NCBI GenBank assembly: GCA_045866275.1
Contig: BAAFRX010000003.1
Location: forward strand, 62,001-126,000
Direction: 5' to 3'
Source: Sideroxyarcus sp045866275
Lineage (GTDB): Bacteria; Pseudomonadota; Gammaproteobacteria; Burkholderiales; Gallionellaceae
DNA: 64,000 nt
Made by a program: the position numbers and the translations under genes. Shown here in pieces: positions 33,627-43,103 of the stretch. The notes beneath the pieces are model-generated. The model was given only the letters and a program-made list of their open reading frames with translations, made no database searches and was not told where the DNA came from. Numbering within the stretch: the first letter of the stretch is position 1; each line of letters begins with the position of its first letter.

Positions 33627-33986
33627 ATGGCAAGAGTTAAACGTGGTGTAACGGCGCGCGCGCGCCACAAGAAAGTTCTGGACAAGGCCAAGGGTTACCG
33701 TGGCCGCCGCAACAGCGTCTACCGCATCGCCAAAGAGGCGGTGATGAAGGCCGGGCAATATGCCTATCGTGACCGTCGTCAGAAAAAGCGTCAGTTCCGC
33801 ACCCTGTGGATTGCCCGCATCAACGCGGCGGCCCGTGAACAGGGCTTGAGCTACAGCGTGTTCATGAACGGCCTGAAGAAGGCTGCGATCGAGATCGATC
33901 GCAAAGTGCTGGCCGACTTGGCCGTGTTCGACAAGGCTGCCTTCACGCAGATCGTCGGACAAGCCAAAGCCAGCCTCGGCGCGTAA
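33627..33986 (+). CDS. rplT: Ribosomal protein bL20
   Basis: A 119-residue basic protein (MARVKRGVTARARHKKVLDK) of the bL20 family, needed early in 50S assembly. It follows rpmI by 12 bp. In many bacteria bL20 represses rpmI-rplT translation. Confidence 0.97.
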   Translation: MARVKRGVTARARHKKVLDKAKGYRGRRNSVYRIAKEAVMKAGQYAYRDRRQKKRQFRTLWIARINAAAREQGLSYSVFMNGLKKAAIEIDRKVLADLAVFDKAAFTQIVGQAKASLGA

Positions 33987-34001
33987 TACCGGCGCAATAA
34001 G

Positions 34002-34029
34002 AAAAAGGAGGCTTCATGCCTCCTTTTTT
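34002..34029 (+). terminator. Terminator/attenuator between rplT and pheS
   Basis: AAAAAGGAGGC, loop TTCAT, GCCTCCTTTTTT: a strong stem with a T-run. It lies 29 bp ahead of pheS, so it may lower pheST transcription relative to the ribosomal genes or be the site of attenuation. Confidence 0.85.
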
Positions 34030-34057
34030 GTTTCAAGATCGAACCGCTATCTAAAAG

Positions 34058-35068
34058 ATGCAAGAACTTCAAACCATTCTTGATGACGCGCTGGCCCGTT
34101 TTGCCGCGACAACCGATGCGGCCGAACTGGAGAACGTCAAGGCTCGTTATCTCGGCAAGGAAGGCAGCCTGACCACGCTGCTGAAGGGGCTGGGAAAACT
34201 TTCCGCCGCTGATCGTCCGGCGGCAGGGGCGCGCATCAACCAGGTCAAGCAACAGATCGAGACTGCGCTGCAAGCCCGACGCGAAGCAATTCAACAACTG
34301 GCGCTGCAAGCCAAACTGGCGGGCGAGTCGCTGGACGTTACCTTGCCGGGACGTGGGCTGGGCGTGGGCGGGCTGCACCCGGTGACGCGCACGCTGGAGC
34401 GGATTGCCGCCCTGTTCCATTCGATCGGTTTTGCAGTGGCCGAAGGCCCGGAGATCGAAAACGATTTCTACAATTTCACTGCGTTGAACATCCCGGCTGA
34501 CCACCCCGCACGCGCCATGCACGATACGTTCTATATCGACGAACAACATGTGCTGCGCACCCACACGTCACCCATCCAGATCCGTTATATGCAGGCGCAT
34601 ATGGCGAAATACGGCCATCTGGACACTATGCCGGACATCCGGATTATTGCCCCGGGCCGCGTCTATCGCGTGGATTCCGATGCGACCCATTCGCCCATGT
34701 TCCACCAGGTGGAGGGCTTGTGGATCGGCGAGCGCGTCAGTTTTGCCGATCTGAAAGGCGTGATCGCCGATTTCCTGCAGAATTATTTCGAGAGCGAAGA
34801 CCTGCAAGTACGCTTCCGTCCGTCGTTCTTCCCGTTTACCGAGCCGTCGGCCGAGATGGATATGAGCTGGAAGGGGGGGTGGTTGGAGATCGGCGGTTGC
34901 GGCATGGTGCATCCGAACGTGCTCAAGCATGTCGGCATCGACAGCGAGAAATACATCGGCTTCGCCTTCGGCATGGGGGTGGAACGTCTGGCCATGCTGC
35001 GTTACGGCGTGAACGACCTCAGGCTGTTCTTCGAGGGCGACCTGCAATTCCTGAAACAATTTAACTGA
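34058..35068 (+). CDS. pheS: Phenylalanyl-tRNA synthetase alpha subunit
   Basis: A 336-residue class II synthetase catalytic subunit, with an N-terminal coiled coil (about 1-90) and motifs 2 and 3 (HTSPIQIRYM, GRVYRVDSDATHSPMFHQVEGL, FAFGMGVERLAMLRYGV). It forms the alpha2-beta2 enzyme with PheT, whose gene begins 1 bp after its stop. Confidence 0.97.
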   Translation: MQELQTILDDALARFAATTDAAELENVKARYLGKEGSLTTLLKGLGKLSAADRPAAGARINQVKQQIETALQARREAIQQLALQAKLAGESLDVTLPGRGLGVGGLHPVTRTLERIAALFHSIGFAVAEGPEIENDFYNFTALNIPADHPARAMHDTFYIDEQHVLRTHTSPIQIRYMQAHMAKYGHLDTMPDIRIIAPGRVYRVDSDATHSPMFHQVEGLWIGERVSFADLKGVIADFLQNYFESEDLQVRFRPSFFPFTEPSAEMDMSWKGGWLEIGGCGMVHPNVLKHVGIDSEKYIGFAFGMGVERLAMLRYGVNDLRLFFEGDLQFLKQFN

Positions 35069-35069
35069 T

Positions 35070-37445
35070 ATGCAATTTTCCGAATCCTGGTTGCGCACCT
35101 TCGTGAATCCATCGCTTTCCAGCGATGAGTTGTCGCACCTGCTGACGATGGCGGGTCTTGAAGTCGAAGCAATGAGGCCTGTCGCAGCTGCCTTCGACAA
35201 GGTCGTCGTGGCGCAGGTACTGACCAAAGACAAACATCCCGATGCCGACAGACTGAACGTGCTGACCGTGGATGTCGCCCAGGCCGAACCGCTGACCATC
35301 GTGTGCGGTGCGGCGAACGTGGCCGTCGGCATGAAAGCGCCCTGCGCGCTGGTCGGCGCGAAGTTGCCCCCGGGTGCGGATGGAAAGAATTTCGAGATCA
35401 GGCAGGCCAAGGTGCGCGGTATCGCCTCCTTCGGCATGATGTGCTCGGCCAAAGAGCTTGGCCTGGCAGAAGAAAGCAGCGGACTGCTGGAATTGGCGAG
35501 CGATGCAGCGGTCGGGCAAAGCATCCGTGAGCATCTGGATCTGGACGATCAACTGATCACGCTCAAACTGACGCCGAACCGCTGCGACTGTCTGTCCCTG
35601 CAAGGGATCGCGCGCGAAGTCGCCGCTTTGACGTCTGCGCATTTACAGCCAGTACCGTCCGCGACTTTCAAGCCGACCGGCACCCGATCGATCAAGGTCG
35701 GCATAAGCACATCCGTCTGCCCGCGATACAGCGGGCGGGTGATTTCAGGGGTGAACGCCCGGGCGGCGACTCCTGACTGGATGGTGCAGCGCCTGCAGCG
35801 TTGCGGTCTGCGCAGTGTCAGTGCGCTGGTCGATGTGACCAACTATGTGCTGCTGGAAATGGGGCAGCCGCTGCACGCGTTCGATCTGAACAAATTGCAC
35901 GGGGATATTGAAGTGCGTTTCGCGCGTGCTGGAGAAAACCTTGAACTGCTCAACGGGCAGGTGGTGGCATTGCAGGAAGACATGCTGGTGATCGCCGATG
36001 CCGAACGCCCGGTTGCGCTGGCTGGCGTGATGGGCGGGGCGGATAGCGCGGTGGATGAGGCAACGACCGATATTTTTCTGGAGAGCGCCCACTTTTTGCC
36101 CGCCGCAATCGTCGGCAAGTCGCGCCGACTGGGGGTCAACTCCGACTCCGCCTATCGCTTCGAACGCGGGGTGGATTTCGCGGCGACCTGCGCGGCGCTC
36201 GACCGTGCCACCCAATTGATCCTCGATATTTGCGGTGGGGAAGCGGGACCCGTGACAGAAGTGCAGGGAGAGTTGCCGTCGCGCCATCCGGTGCGTCTGC
36301 GTGCCGCGCGGGTGCAGCGGGTATTGGGAGTGACCCTGGCGACCGACGAGATCGCGCGGATTTTGTCCAGCCTGGGCATGGCGCTACAGCAGAGCGGAAA
36401 TGATTTCGTCGTGACCCCGCCCAGCTACCGTTTCGATATCGAGATCGAGGAAGACCTGATCGAAGAGGTCGCGCGCGTGTATGGCTACGAAAACATCCTG
36501 CCAGCCCCAATCCGGGCAAACATGCGCATGCTGCCGCTGGTCGAAGCCGAGCGCTCCCTGGTGAAACTGCGCCAGACCATGGTATTGCGCGACTATCAGG
36601 AGACCATCAATTACGCTTTCGTGGAAACCGCGTGGGAGCGCGACTTGTGCGGCAATCCCGCACCGGTTGCCCTGAAGAACCCGATCGCCAGTCAGATGAG
36701 TGTGATGCGCAGCAGTTTGCTGGGCGGATTGCTTGCGACCCTGCGGACCAATCTGGCGCGCAAGCAGCCGCGTGTGCGTCTGTTCGAGATCGGGGGCTGC
36801 TTCAGAGCCGAGGCGGGGAGTTACACCCAGCAGGATCGCCTGGCCGGGCTGGCTTATGGCGGGGCCTGTGACGAGCAATGGGGGGTGTCCGCGCGTGCCG
36901 TCGATTTCTTCGATGCGAAAGCGGATGTGGAAGCCCTGTTCGCCCCGCGCAGCCTGACTTTTCAGGCGACTGAACATCCCGCATCACATCCCGGCCGTTC
37001 GGCGCGCATTCTGCTGGACGGGCTTGCGATTGGCTGGATGGGGGAATTGCATCCGCAATGGCAACAGCAGTACGACTTGCCGCAAGCGGTATTGTGGTTC
37101 GAGGTGGACTTGGCCGCATTGACTCAAGGAGAGGTTCCGCGTCCGGGCGCTGTTTCGCGCTTGCCATTGGTACGGCGGGATATTGCGGTCGTGGTCGATG
37201 AGCACGTCACGGTCCAGTCGCTGCTGGAAGCGATGCAGGGCTGCAAAGTTCCCTTTGTGGTGGGGATCAACCTGTTCGATCTGTATCGCGGGCACGGCGT
37301 GGCGCAAGGGAGAAAAAGCCTTGCATTCCGTGTGTTATTACAAGATACTGAAAAAACGCTCGGCGATTCCGAAATCGAGCAGAGCATTGCCGGACTGCTG
37401 GATGTTTTACAGAAAAATGGCGCGCAAATAAGGGGAGAGTCATGA
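35070..37445 (+). CDS. pheT: Phenylalanyl-tRNA synthetase beta subunit
   Basis: A 791-residue protein with an N-terminal tRNA-binding (EMAP-like) domain (about 40-150), B3/B4 editing domain (about 215-385), B5 and core-like domains and a C-terminal anticodon-binding (FDX-ACB) domain. It edits mischarged Tyr and binds tRNA-Phe. The end overlaps ihfA by 4 bp, the usual arrangement. Confidence 0.97.
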   Translation: MQFSESWLRTFVNPSLSSDELSHLLTMAGLEVEAMRPVAAAFDKVVVAQVLTKDKHPDADRLNVLTVDVAQAEPLTIVCGAANVAVGMKAPCALVGAKLPPGADGKNFEIRQAKVRGIASFGMMCSAKELGLAEESSGLLELASDAAVGQSIREHLDLDDQLITLKLTPNRCDCLSLQGIAREVAALTSAHLQPVPSATFKPTGTRSIKVGISTSVCPRYSGRVISGVNARAATPDWMVQRLQRCGLRSVSALVDVTNYVLLEMGQPLHAFDLNKLHGDIEVRFARAGENLELLNGQVVALQEDMLVIADAERPVALAGVMGGADSAVDEATTDIFLESAHFLPAAIVGKSRRLGVNSDSAYRFERGVDFAATCAALDRATQLILDICGGEAGPVTEVQGELPSRHPVRLRAARVQRVLGVTLATDEIARILSSLGMALQQSGNDFVVTPPSYRFDIEIEEDLIEEVARVYGYENILPAPIRANMRMLPLVEAERSLVKLRQTMVLRDYQETINYAFVETAWERDLCGNPAPVALKNPIASQMSVMRSSLLGGLLATLRTNLARKQPRVRLFEIGGCFRAEAGSYTQQDRLAGLAYGGACDEQWGVSARAVDFFDAKADVEALFAPRSLTFQATEHPASHPGRSARILLDGLAIGWMGELHPQWQQQYDLPQAVLWFEVDLAALTQGEVPRPGAVSRLPLVRRDIAVVVDEHVTVQSLLEAMQGCKVPFVVGINLFDLYRGHGVAQGRKSLAFRVLLQDTEKTLGDSEIEQSIAGLLDVLQKNGAQIRGES

Positions 37446-37753
37446 CAACAACGCTGACCAAGGCTGAACTGGCAGACTTGCTATTCGAAAAAGTCGGGTT
37501 GAACAAACGTGAGGCCAAAGACATGGTGGAAGCCTTTTTCGAAGAAATCCGAGCGCAACTGGCGCAGGGAGACAGCGTAAAACTGTCCGGTTTCGGCAAT
37601 TTTCAGTTGCGCGACAAACCGCAGCGGCCGGGCCGCAATCCGAAGACCGGCGAAGAAATCCCCATCACCGCGCGCCGGGTGGTGACCTTTCACCCCAGCC
37701 AGAAACTGAAGAGCATGGTAGAGAAGACCTATCATGGATCCGCACGCAACTGA
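37442..37753 (+). CDS. ihfA: Integration host factor alpha subunit
   Basis: A 103-residue HU/IHF-family protein (LTKAELADLLFEKVGLNKRE; GFGNFQLRDKPQRPGRNPKTGEEI) with the beta-arm proline. IHF bends DNA at specific sites. Position after pheT is the standard one in proteobacteria. Its end overlaps the next gene by 20 bp. Confidence 0.96.
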   Translation: MTTTLTKAELADLLFEKVGLNKREAKDMVEAFFEEIRAQLAQGDSVKLSGFGNFQLRDKPQRPGRNPKTGEEIPITARRVVTFHPSQKLKSMVEKTYHGSARN

Positions 37754-38105
37754 TACAGATTTGCCGGTGATCCCGGCAAAGCGCTACTTCACCATCGGTG
37801 AGGTGAGTACCCTGTGCGGTGTCAAGGCGCACGTGCTGCGCTATTGGGAACAGGAATTTACCCAGCTCAAACCGCTCAAGCGCGGTGGCAATCGTCGTTA
37901 TTACCAGCATCACGAAGTGCTGCTGATTCGCCGCATTCGCCATTTGCTGTATGAAGAAGGATTCACCATCAGCGGCGCGCGCATCCGTCTTGAGCAAACC
38001 GGATTGCAGGAGCCGGCAATGGCAGCGCCGGCAGCGTTGCCGAACCTGCATTTGGCAGAGATTCGCCATGAGCTGAATGAAGTGTTGCGATTGTTGCGCG
38101 CGTGA
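37734..38105 (+). CDS. MerR-family transcriptional regulator
   Basis: A 123-residue protein with a MerR winged-helix domain (YFTIGEVSTLCGVKAHVLRY, RGGNRRYYQHHEVLLIRRIR) and a short C-terminal helical tail without clear metal-binding cysteines. This is the MerR-like gene that commonly follows ihfA. The target is unknown. It overlaps ihfA in another frame. Confidence 0.9.
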   Translation: MDPHATDTDLPVIPAKRYFTIGEVSTLCGVKAHVLRYWEQEFTQLKPLKRGGNRRYYQHHEVLLIRRIRHLLYEEGFTISGARIRLEQTGLQEPAMAAPAALPNLHLAEIRHELNEVLRLLRA

Positions 38106-38139
38106 TGGCAAAAAGAATTTCATCGTTTCTTTGCTCTGC

Positions 38140-38145
38140 TATAAT
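38140..38145 (+). promoter_or_regulatory. -10 element of the tRNA-Pro promoter
   Basis: A perfect TATAAT ends 9 bp before the tRNA. No good -35 is seen 17 bp upstream (AT-rich GAATTTCA). Confidence 0.6.
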
Positions 38146-38154
38146 CCGCGCCCT

Positions 38155-38231
<77 letters not shown>

Positions 38232-38480
38232 TCAGAACAATAATCTATCCGGGCTATTGTGGCTGATTAAAAATTTCATAAGTTTTACTCCGCCAATCCG
38301 CGCAACCTGCTCCCCCACTCCGATTTTCCTGTGTGGTGGATTCACCTCCGATATTGTTTCCGAATGAGCGTGTCTTCAGCCGCTGTTTTTCATCTGTCCG
38401 CGCTGCGACAGCACGGGTAAAGCCTGCTAAAATCGCGCCCTCAGAACTTTCTGATTCACAATAATCATTTGGAGACAAGT

Positions 38481-38906
38481 ATGGCTGTTGAACGCACCCT
38501 TTCTATCATCAAACCCGATGCGGTCGCCAAGAACGTCATCGGTCAAATCTATTCCCGTTTCGAGAATGCAGGTCTGAAGATCATCGCCGCGCGTATGGTG
38601 CAACTGTCCCGTGCCGAAGCAGAAGGCTTCTATGCCGTGCACAAGGCACGTCCGTTCTTCAATGATCTGGTGAACTTCATGATCTCCGGCCCGGTGATGA
38701 TCCAGGTGCTGGAAGGCGAGGGCGCAATTCTGAAGAACCGTGACCTGATGGGCGCAACCGATCCGAAGAAAGCCGACAAAGGCACCATCCGCGCCGATTT
38801 CGCGGACAGCATCGACGCGAATGCAGTGCACGGTTCCGACGCGGCTGAAACGGCTGCGGTCGAGATCGCGTACTTCTTCCCGGCACTGAACGTCTACTCG
38901 CGCTAA
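38481..38906 (+). CDS. ndk: Nucleoside diphosphate kinase
   Basis: A 141-residue enzyme that balances NTP pools. The start AVERTLSIIKPDAVAKNVIG and the active-site NAVHGSD, which contains the phosphorylated His, are intact. The ATG at 38481 follows GGAGAC; the upstream extension to 38469 is unnecessary. Confidence 0.97.
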   Translation: MAVERTLSIIKPDAVAKNVIGQIYSRFENAGLKIIAARMVQLSRAEAEGFYAVHKARPFFNDLVNFMISGPVMIQVLEGEGAILKNRDLMGATDPKKADKGTIRADFADSIDANAVHGSDAAETAAVEIAYFFPALNVYSR

Positions 38907-38962
38907 CTGGCGAGGGATGCCATCTGCTAATGCGTAATCTCGCCAGCTGCCATCTCCTCAAT

Positions 38963-38984
38963 CCTCTTCCGCAAGCGGGCGAGG
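38963..38984. repeat. Palindromic repeat in the ndk-rlmN gap
   Basis: CCTCTTCCGCAAGCGGGCGAGG shares its CCGCAAGCGGG core with the palindrome inserted in dsrN (21230-21253), suggesting a dispersed REP-like family. Confidence 0.5.
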
Positions 38985-39027
38985 AGGCGGGCGAACGCTG
39001 CGCGTGTTTCATGTTCGGGTGCGTCTG

Positions 39028-40110
39028 ATGAAACAGAACCTCCTGGATCTTGAACCTCCCGCGATGACCGCCTGGTTCGCGGAACACGGCGAAAAGCCGT
39101 TCCGTGCCAAGCAGGTGTTGCGCTGGATCTACAAGAACGGGGAGTCCGATTTCGATGCGATGAGCGACCTGGCGGTCTCTCTTCGCGAAAAATTGAAACA
39201 GCTCGCCTGCATCAGGACGCCAGCCGTAATGCGCGAAGAGACCGCCTCCGACGGGACGCGCAAATGGCTGCTGGATGTGGGAACCGGAAACGCGGTGGAG
39301 ACCGTGTTCATCCCGGAAGAGGACAGGGGCACGCTCTGCGTTTCGACGCAGGCGGGCTGCGCGCTGGATTGCGCGTTCTGTTCCACCGGCAAGCAGGGTT
39401 TCAACCGCAACCTGTCCACCGCCGAGATCATCGGCCAGGTGTGGTGGGCCAACCATGAATTGGGCAAGAATGAAGATGGCAACTGGCCGGTCACCAATGT
39501 GGTGCTGATGGGCATGGGTGAGCCGTTGCTGAACTTCGACAGTACGGTGAGCGCCTTGCGCCTGATGCTGGACGACCATTGCTACGGCTTGTCGCGCCGT
39601 CGTGTGACGGTGTCCACTTCCGGCGTGGTGCCTGCGATGGATCGGTTGCGCGATGAGTGTCCGGTCGCGCTGGCGGTTTCGCTGCACGCGCCGAACGATG
39701 CGTTGCGCAACGTGCTGGTGCCGATCAACCAGAAATATCCCCTGCAAGAATTGATGGCGGCCTGCCTGCGTTATCTGGAAAAGGCACCGCGCGATTTTGT
39801 CACCTTTGAATATGTGATGCTGGCCGGCATCAACGATACCATACAGCACGCGCGCGAACTGGTCGCGCTGGTGCACGACGTGCCGTGCAAGTTCAATCTC
39901 ATTCCGTTCAATCCGTTCCCGCAGGCGCCCTATCAACGCTCGGATATGGAAACGGTGAAACGTTTTCGCGATGTGCTGATGCAGGCCGGCATCGTCACCA
40001 CCATCCGCAAGGTGCGCGGCGACGACATTGCGGCGGCTTGCGGACAATTGGCGGGACAGGTGCAGGACAAGACGAAACGGACGCATCGCTTGATGGAGGT
40101 ACAGCAATGA
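39028..40110 (+). CDS. rlmN: Dual-specificity 23S rRNA/tRNA methyltransferase RlmN
   Basis: A 360-residue radical SAM enzyme that makes m2A at 23S rRNA A2503 and tRNA A37. The CX3CX2C motif is CALDCAFC, with GFNRNLSTAEIIGQVW and the MGMGEPLLN motif following. The ATG at 39028 starts MKQNLLDLEPP as in homologues; the 39004 ATG is less likely. The stop overlaps the pilF start. Confidence 0.96.
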   Translation: MKQNLLDLEPPAMTAWFAEHGEKPFRAKQVLRWIYKNGESDFDAMSDLAVSLREKLKQLACIRTPAVMREETASDGTRKWLLDVGTGNAVETVFIPEEDRGTLCVSTQAGCALDCAFCSTGKQGFNRNLSTAEIIGQVWWANHELGKNEDGNWPVTNVVLMGMGEPLLNFDSTVSALRLMLDDHCYGLSRRRVTVSTSGVVPAMDRLRDECPVALAVSLHAPNDALRNVLVPINQKYPLQELMAACLRYLEKAPRDFVTFEYVMLAGINDTIQHARELVALVHDVPCKFNLIPFNPFPQAPYQRSDMETVKRFRDVLMQAGIVTTIRKVRGDDIAAACGQLAGQVQDKTKRTHRLMEVQQ

Positions 40111-40856
40111 GGTACGGCATGAAGAGCGGAATGGTGTTATTTATTTTCCTTCTGGCCGGCTGTGCCACACATGGCGCAACGGATGAACGGGACCGTAATA
40201 TTGCAGCAAGCCATACCGAACTGGCCGCATCCTATTTTGAGCGCGGCCAGTATTCGATTGCCTTGCAGGAATTGGGGGTTGCCCTGCAGGCTGACGATTC
40301 CTATGCGCCCGCTTATAACGTGCGCGGTCTGGTGCGCATGACGCTGCGCGAGGACAAACAGGCGGAAGCCGATTTTCGGCGTAGCCTCAAGCTTGAACCG
40401 GCCAATGCAGGTGCCTACAACAACTACGGCTGGTTTTTGTGTCAGCGTGGTCGTGCCAAAGAGTCACTTCAGCAGTTCAGGAAGGCACTCGCCAACCCGC
40501 TGTATGGCACCCCAGATCTTGCTAATGCGAATGCGGGAATCTGTGCATACAAGGCCGGCGATCCTGCGCTGGCCGAGACTTATTTGCAACGCGCATTAAT
40601 TCTGCATCCGGAGATGCCGGAAGCGCTGGCCGGTTTGGCCGCCCTGGCCTATGGCAACGGCAACCCTGCGGCGGCCAAGTCATGGCTGTTGCGGTATCTG
40701 CGCACCGGGCGCGAACTCGATGCCGAACAATTGTTGCTGGCCGTGCGCATCGAGCGTCAACTGGGTGATCGTAATGCTTCGGCCAGTTTTGCTTTGCAAC
40801 TGCGCAAGCGGTTCCCGGATTCGCCCGAGGCGCAACTTTTACAAAGTGGCGAATGA
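40107..40856 (+). CDS. pilF: PilF/PilW type IV pilus biogenesis lipoprotein
   Basis: A 249-residue lipoprotein (lipobox LAGC, about residue 18) followed by TPR repeats (LAASYFERGQYSIALQELGV; AYNNYGWFLCQRGRAKESLQ). PilF/PilW is the pilotin that places the PilQ secretin in the outer membrane. The rlmN-pilF-rodZ-ispG order is standard in betaproteobacteria. The start at 40107 has GGAGG ahead. Confidence 0.9.
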   Translation: MRYGMKSGMVLFIFLLAGCATHGATDERDRNIAASHTELAASYFERGQYSIALQELGVALQADDSYAPAYNVRGLVRMTLREDKQAEADFRRSLKLEPANAGAYNNYGWFLCQRGRAKESLQQFRKALANPLYGTPDLANANAGICAYKAGDPALAETYLQRALILHPEMPEALAGLAALAYGNGNPAAAKSWLLRYLRTGRELDAEQLLLAVRIERQLGDRNASASFALQLRKRFPDSPEAQLLQSGE

Positions 40857-41773
40857 TGAACGAAATCAAACAGGATTCTGCGGCCGGTGATTCGGTCATA
40901 CCGCACTTGAGCACCGGTGCGCGGTTGCGCGCGGCGCGCGAAGCGCACGGGCTGACCACCCAGGAAATCGCGGATCGGATCAAGTTCAGCGTGCGCCAGG
41001 TGGAGGCGCTGGAGGCTGATGATGCCGAACATTTGCCACAGGGGACTTTTCTGCGCGGGTTCATCCGCAGCTACGCGCGCGTGGTGCATCTCGATCCCGC
41101 ACCCTTGCTCAACGAGACCGCAACGGAAACGGAGCACCATTTCGATGTGACCGATGTTCAAGGTGGAGGCGCACCGCTCCCCAAGGGGGGTGCCGCGGAA
41201 CGCAAGAATCTTTACGTGCTGGCTGGCGCCCTGATCATTGCAATCGGCCTGGCGTGGTTTCTCTTCACTCAACGGGATGGCGGCGTGCAAATGATCGGCG
41301 TCGATTCGGGCATGCAATCAGCGGTGGTTATTGCTACAGCAACTTCCTCCGTAACCGCTGTTTCCAGTGAAGTCGCTGCGAGTGAAACTGTCGTGCCCGA
41401 CAGGGCCACGCCACCGGTGTCGGTGAAGGCAGAAGCCGCCAGAACTCTGCCAAAGAATGAAACGATTCCTGCCGTAGCGGTTGCCGCGGAAATACCGGCC
41501 AAGCGCGAAATTCCGCTGGAGCAACTGATGAAACGTCCCATCCACTTCGTGTTTACGGAAGACGCCTGGGTGGAGGTCACGGACGTAAACGGCGAAGTGC
41601 TTATTTCGCGCGTTACCCAGGCTGGGGGCGAGAAATGGATCGGCGGCAACCGGCGCGCGCCCTATCAGGTCAACATCGGCAAGGTCGGTGCCATCCGCCT
41701 TTATTACAAAGGGAAGGAAGTCGATCTTTCCGGATTCAGGCCCGATGGCATCGCGCACTTGGTATTGGAGTGA
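40853..41773 (+). CDS. rodZ: RodZ-like cytoskeletal/HTH membrane protein
   Basis: A 306-residue protein with an N-terminal XRE-type HTH (LRAAREAHGLTTQEIADRIK), a single membrane helix (about 123-140) and a C-terminal DUF4115 domain (HFVFTEDAWVEVTDVNGEVL). RodZ links MreB filaments to the membrane for rod shape. It overlaps pilF by 4 bp and precedes ispG by 3 bp. Confidence 0.9.
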   Translation: MMNEIKQDSAAGDSVIPHLSTGARLRAAREAHGLTTQEIADRIKFSVRQVEALEADDAEHLPQGTFLRGFIRSYARVVHLDPAPLLNETATETEHHFDVTDVQGGGAPLPKGGAAERKNLYVLAGALIIAIGLAWFLFTQRDGGVQMIGVDSGMQSAVVIATATSSVTAVSSEVAASETVVPDRATPPVSVKAEAARTLPKNETIPAVAVAAEIPAKREIPLEQLMKRPIHFVFTEDAWVEVTDVNGEVLISRVTQAGGEKWIGGNRRAPYQVNIGKVGAIRLYYKGKEVDLSGFRPDGIAHLVLE

Positions 41774-41776
41774 TTC

Positions 41777-43009
41777 ATGAGTTTTCTGCACGCCGCACGC
41801 CGCACGACCCCGCAGATCCGCGTCGCCGACATCGTGATCGGGAGCGGAGCGCCCATTGTCGTGCAGTCGATGACCAACACCGATACAGAGGACATCACCG
41901 CCACCACCAACCAGGTGCACGAACTGGCGCAGGCGGGTTCCGAACTGGTGCGCATCACCGTCAACACCTCCGCCGCCGCAGAAGCAGTGCCGCATATCCG
42001 GCGCCGCCTGAATGCGCTGGGCTGCACAGTTCCCCTGATCGGTGACTTTCACTACAACGGCCACCGCCTTCTCACCGAATATCCGGAATGCGCACAGGCG
42101 CTGGCGAAATACCGGATCAATCCCGGTAATGTGGGCAAGAACCGCAAGGGCGAAGACCAGTTCGCCATGATGATCGGGGTTGCCAGGAAATACGACAAAG
42201 CCGTACGCATCGGTGTCAACTGGGGCAGTCTGGACCAGGATCTGATCGTGCGCATGATGGATGAGAACTCCAGACTGGCCGAACCCAGGGCAGCGAACGA
42301 AATCACGCGCGAAGCGCTGATCATGTCGGCGCTGCAAAGTGCGCAACGGGCCGAGGAGCTTGGTTTGGCGCATGACCGCATCGTGCTTTCCTGCAAGGTC
42401 AGCGATGTGCAGGATCTGATTGCCGTGTATCAGGAACTTGCCCGGCGCTGCGACTACGCATTGCATCTTGGTTTGACCGAGGCGGGCATGGGCTCAAAAG
42501 GAATTGTCGCCTCGACCGCCGCGCTCGCCGTATTGTTGCAACAGGGCATCGGCGACACCATCCGTGTTTCGCTCACTCCGGCTCCTGGCGGTGCGCGCAC
42601 CGAAGAAGTCGTGGTGGCGCAGGAGATCTTGCAGACCATGGACCTGCGCGCTTTTGCGCCAATGGTCACTGCTTGCCCTGGTTGCGGCCGCACCACCAGT
42701 ACGGTATTCCAGGAACTGGCACAAAGTATCCAGGCTTACCTGCGCGCGCAAATGCCACTGTGGCGCGAACAATACCAGGGTGTTGAGGAGATGACCGTTG
42801 CCGTCATGGGTTGTATCGTGAACGGGCCCGGGGAGAGCAAATTGGCGAATATCGGCATCAGTTTGCCCGGCACCGGCGAAACCCCCTCGGCGCCAGTCTA
42901 TGTTGATGGCGAGAAAACCGTGACGTTGCGCGGGGAAAATATCGCCCAGGAATTCCAGCAGATTGTTGATGCCTATGTCGCCAGCAACTATGCTAGAAAG
43001 GCTCACTAA
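41777..43009 (+). CDS. ispG: 4-hydroxy-3-methylbut-2-enyl diphosphate synthase
   Basis: A 410-residue [4Fe-4S] enzyme of the MEP isoprenoid pathway. The Fe-S cysteines appear in TACPGCGRTTS and MGCIVNGPGE. It is the last gene of the rlmN-pilF-rodZ-ispG run; hisS, often next, is absent here and the region switches to a minus-strand SQR gene. Confidence 0.96.
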   Translation: MSFLHAARRTTPQIRVADIVIGSGAPIVVQSMTNTDTEDITATTNQVHELAQAGSELVRITVNTSAAAEAVPHIRRRLNALGCTVPLIGDFHYNGHRLLTEYPECAQALAKYRINPGNVGKNRKGEDQFAMMIGVARKYDKAVRIGVNWGSLDQDLIVRMMDENSRLAEPRAANEITREALIMSALQSAQRAEELGLAHDRIVLSCKVSDVQDLIAVYQELARRCDYALHLGLTEAGMGSKGIVASTAALAVLLQQGIGDTIRVSLTPAPGGARTEEVVVAQEILQTMDLRAFAPMVTACPGCGRTTSTVFQELAQSIQAYLRAQMPLWREQYQGVEEMTVAVMGCIVNGPGESKLANIGISLPGTGETPSAPVYVDGEKTVTLRGENIAQEFQQIVDAYVASNYARKAH

Positions 43010-43060
43010 ACGCCAGCCGTGCTGTGGCAAACCCGACTGTTTTCAAAAAACAAAAATAAA

Positions 43061-43090
43061 AGAGCCCGAATTTTCGGGCTCTTTCGTTTT
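43061..43090. terminator. Bidirectional terminator between ispG and sqr
   Basis: AGAGCCCGAA-TT-TTCGGGCTCT has an A-rich flank on the left and a T-rich flank on the right, so it can stop both the ispG (+) and sqr (-) transcripts. Confidence 0.9.
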
Positions 43091-43103
43091 TCATAAGCAC
43101 GCG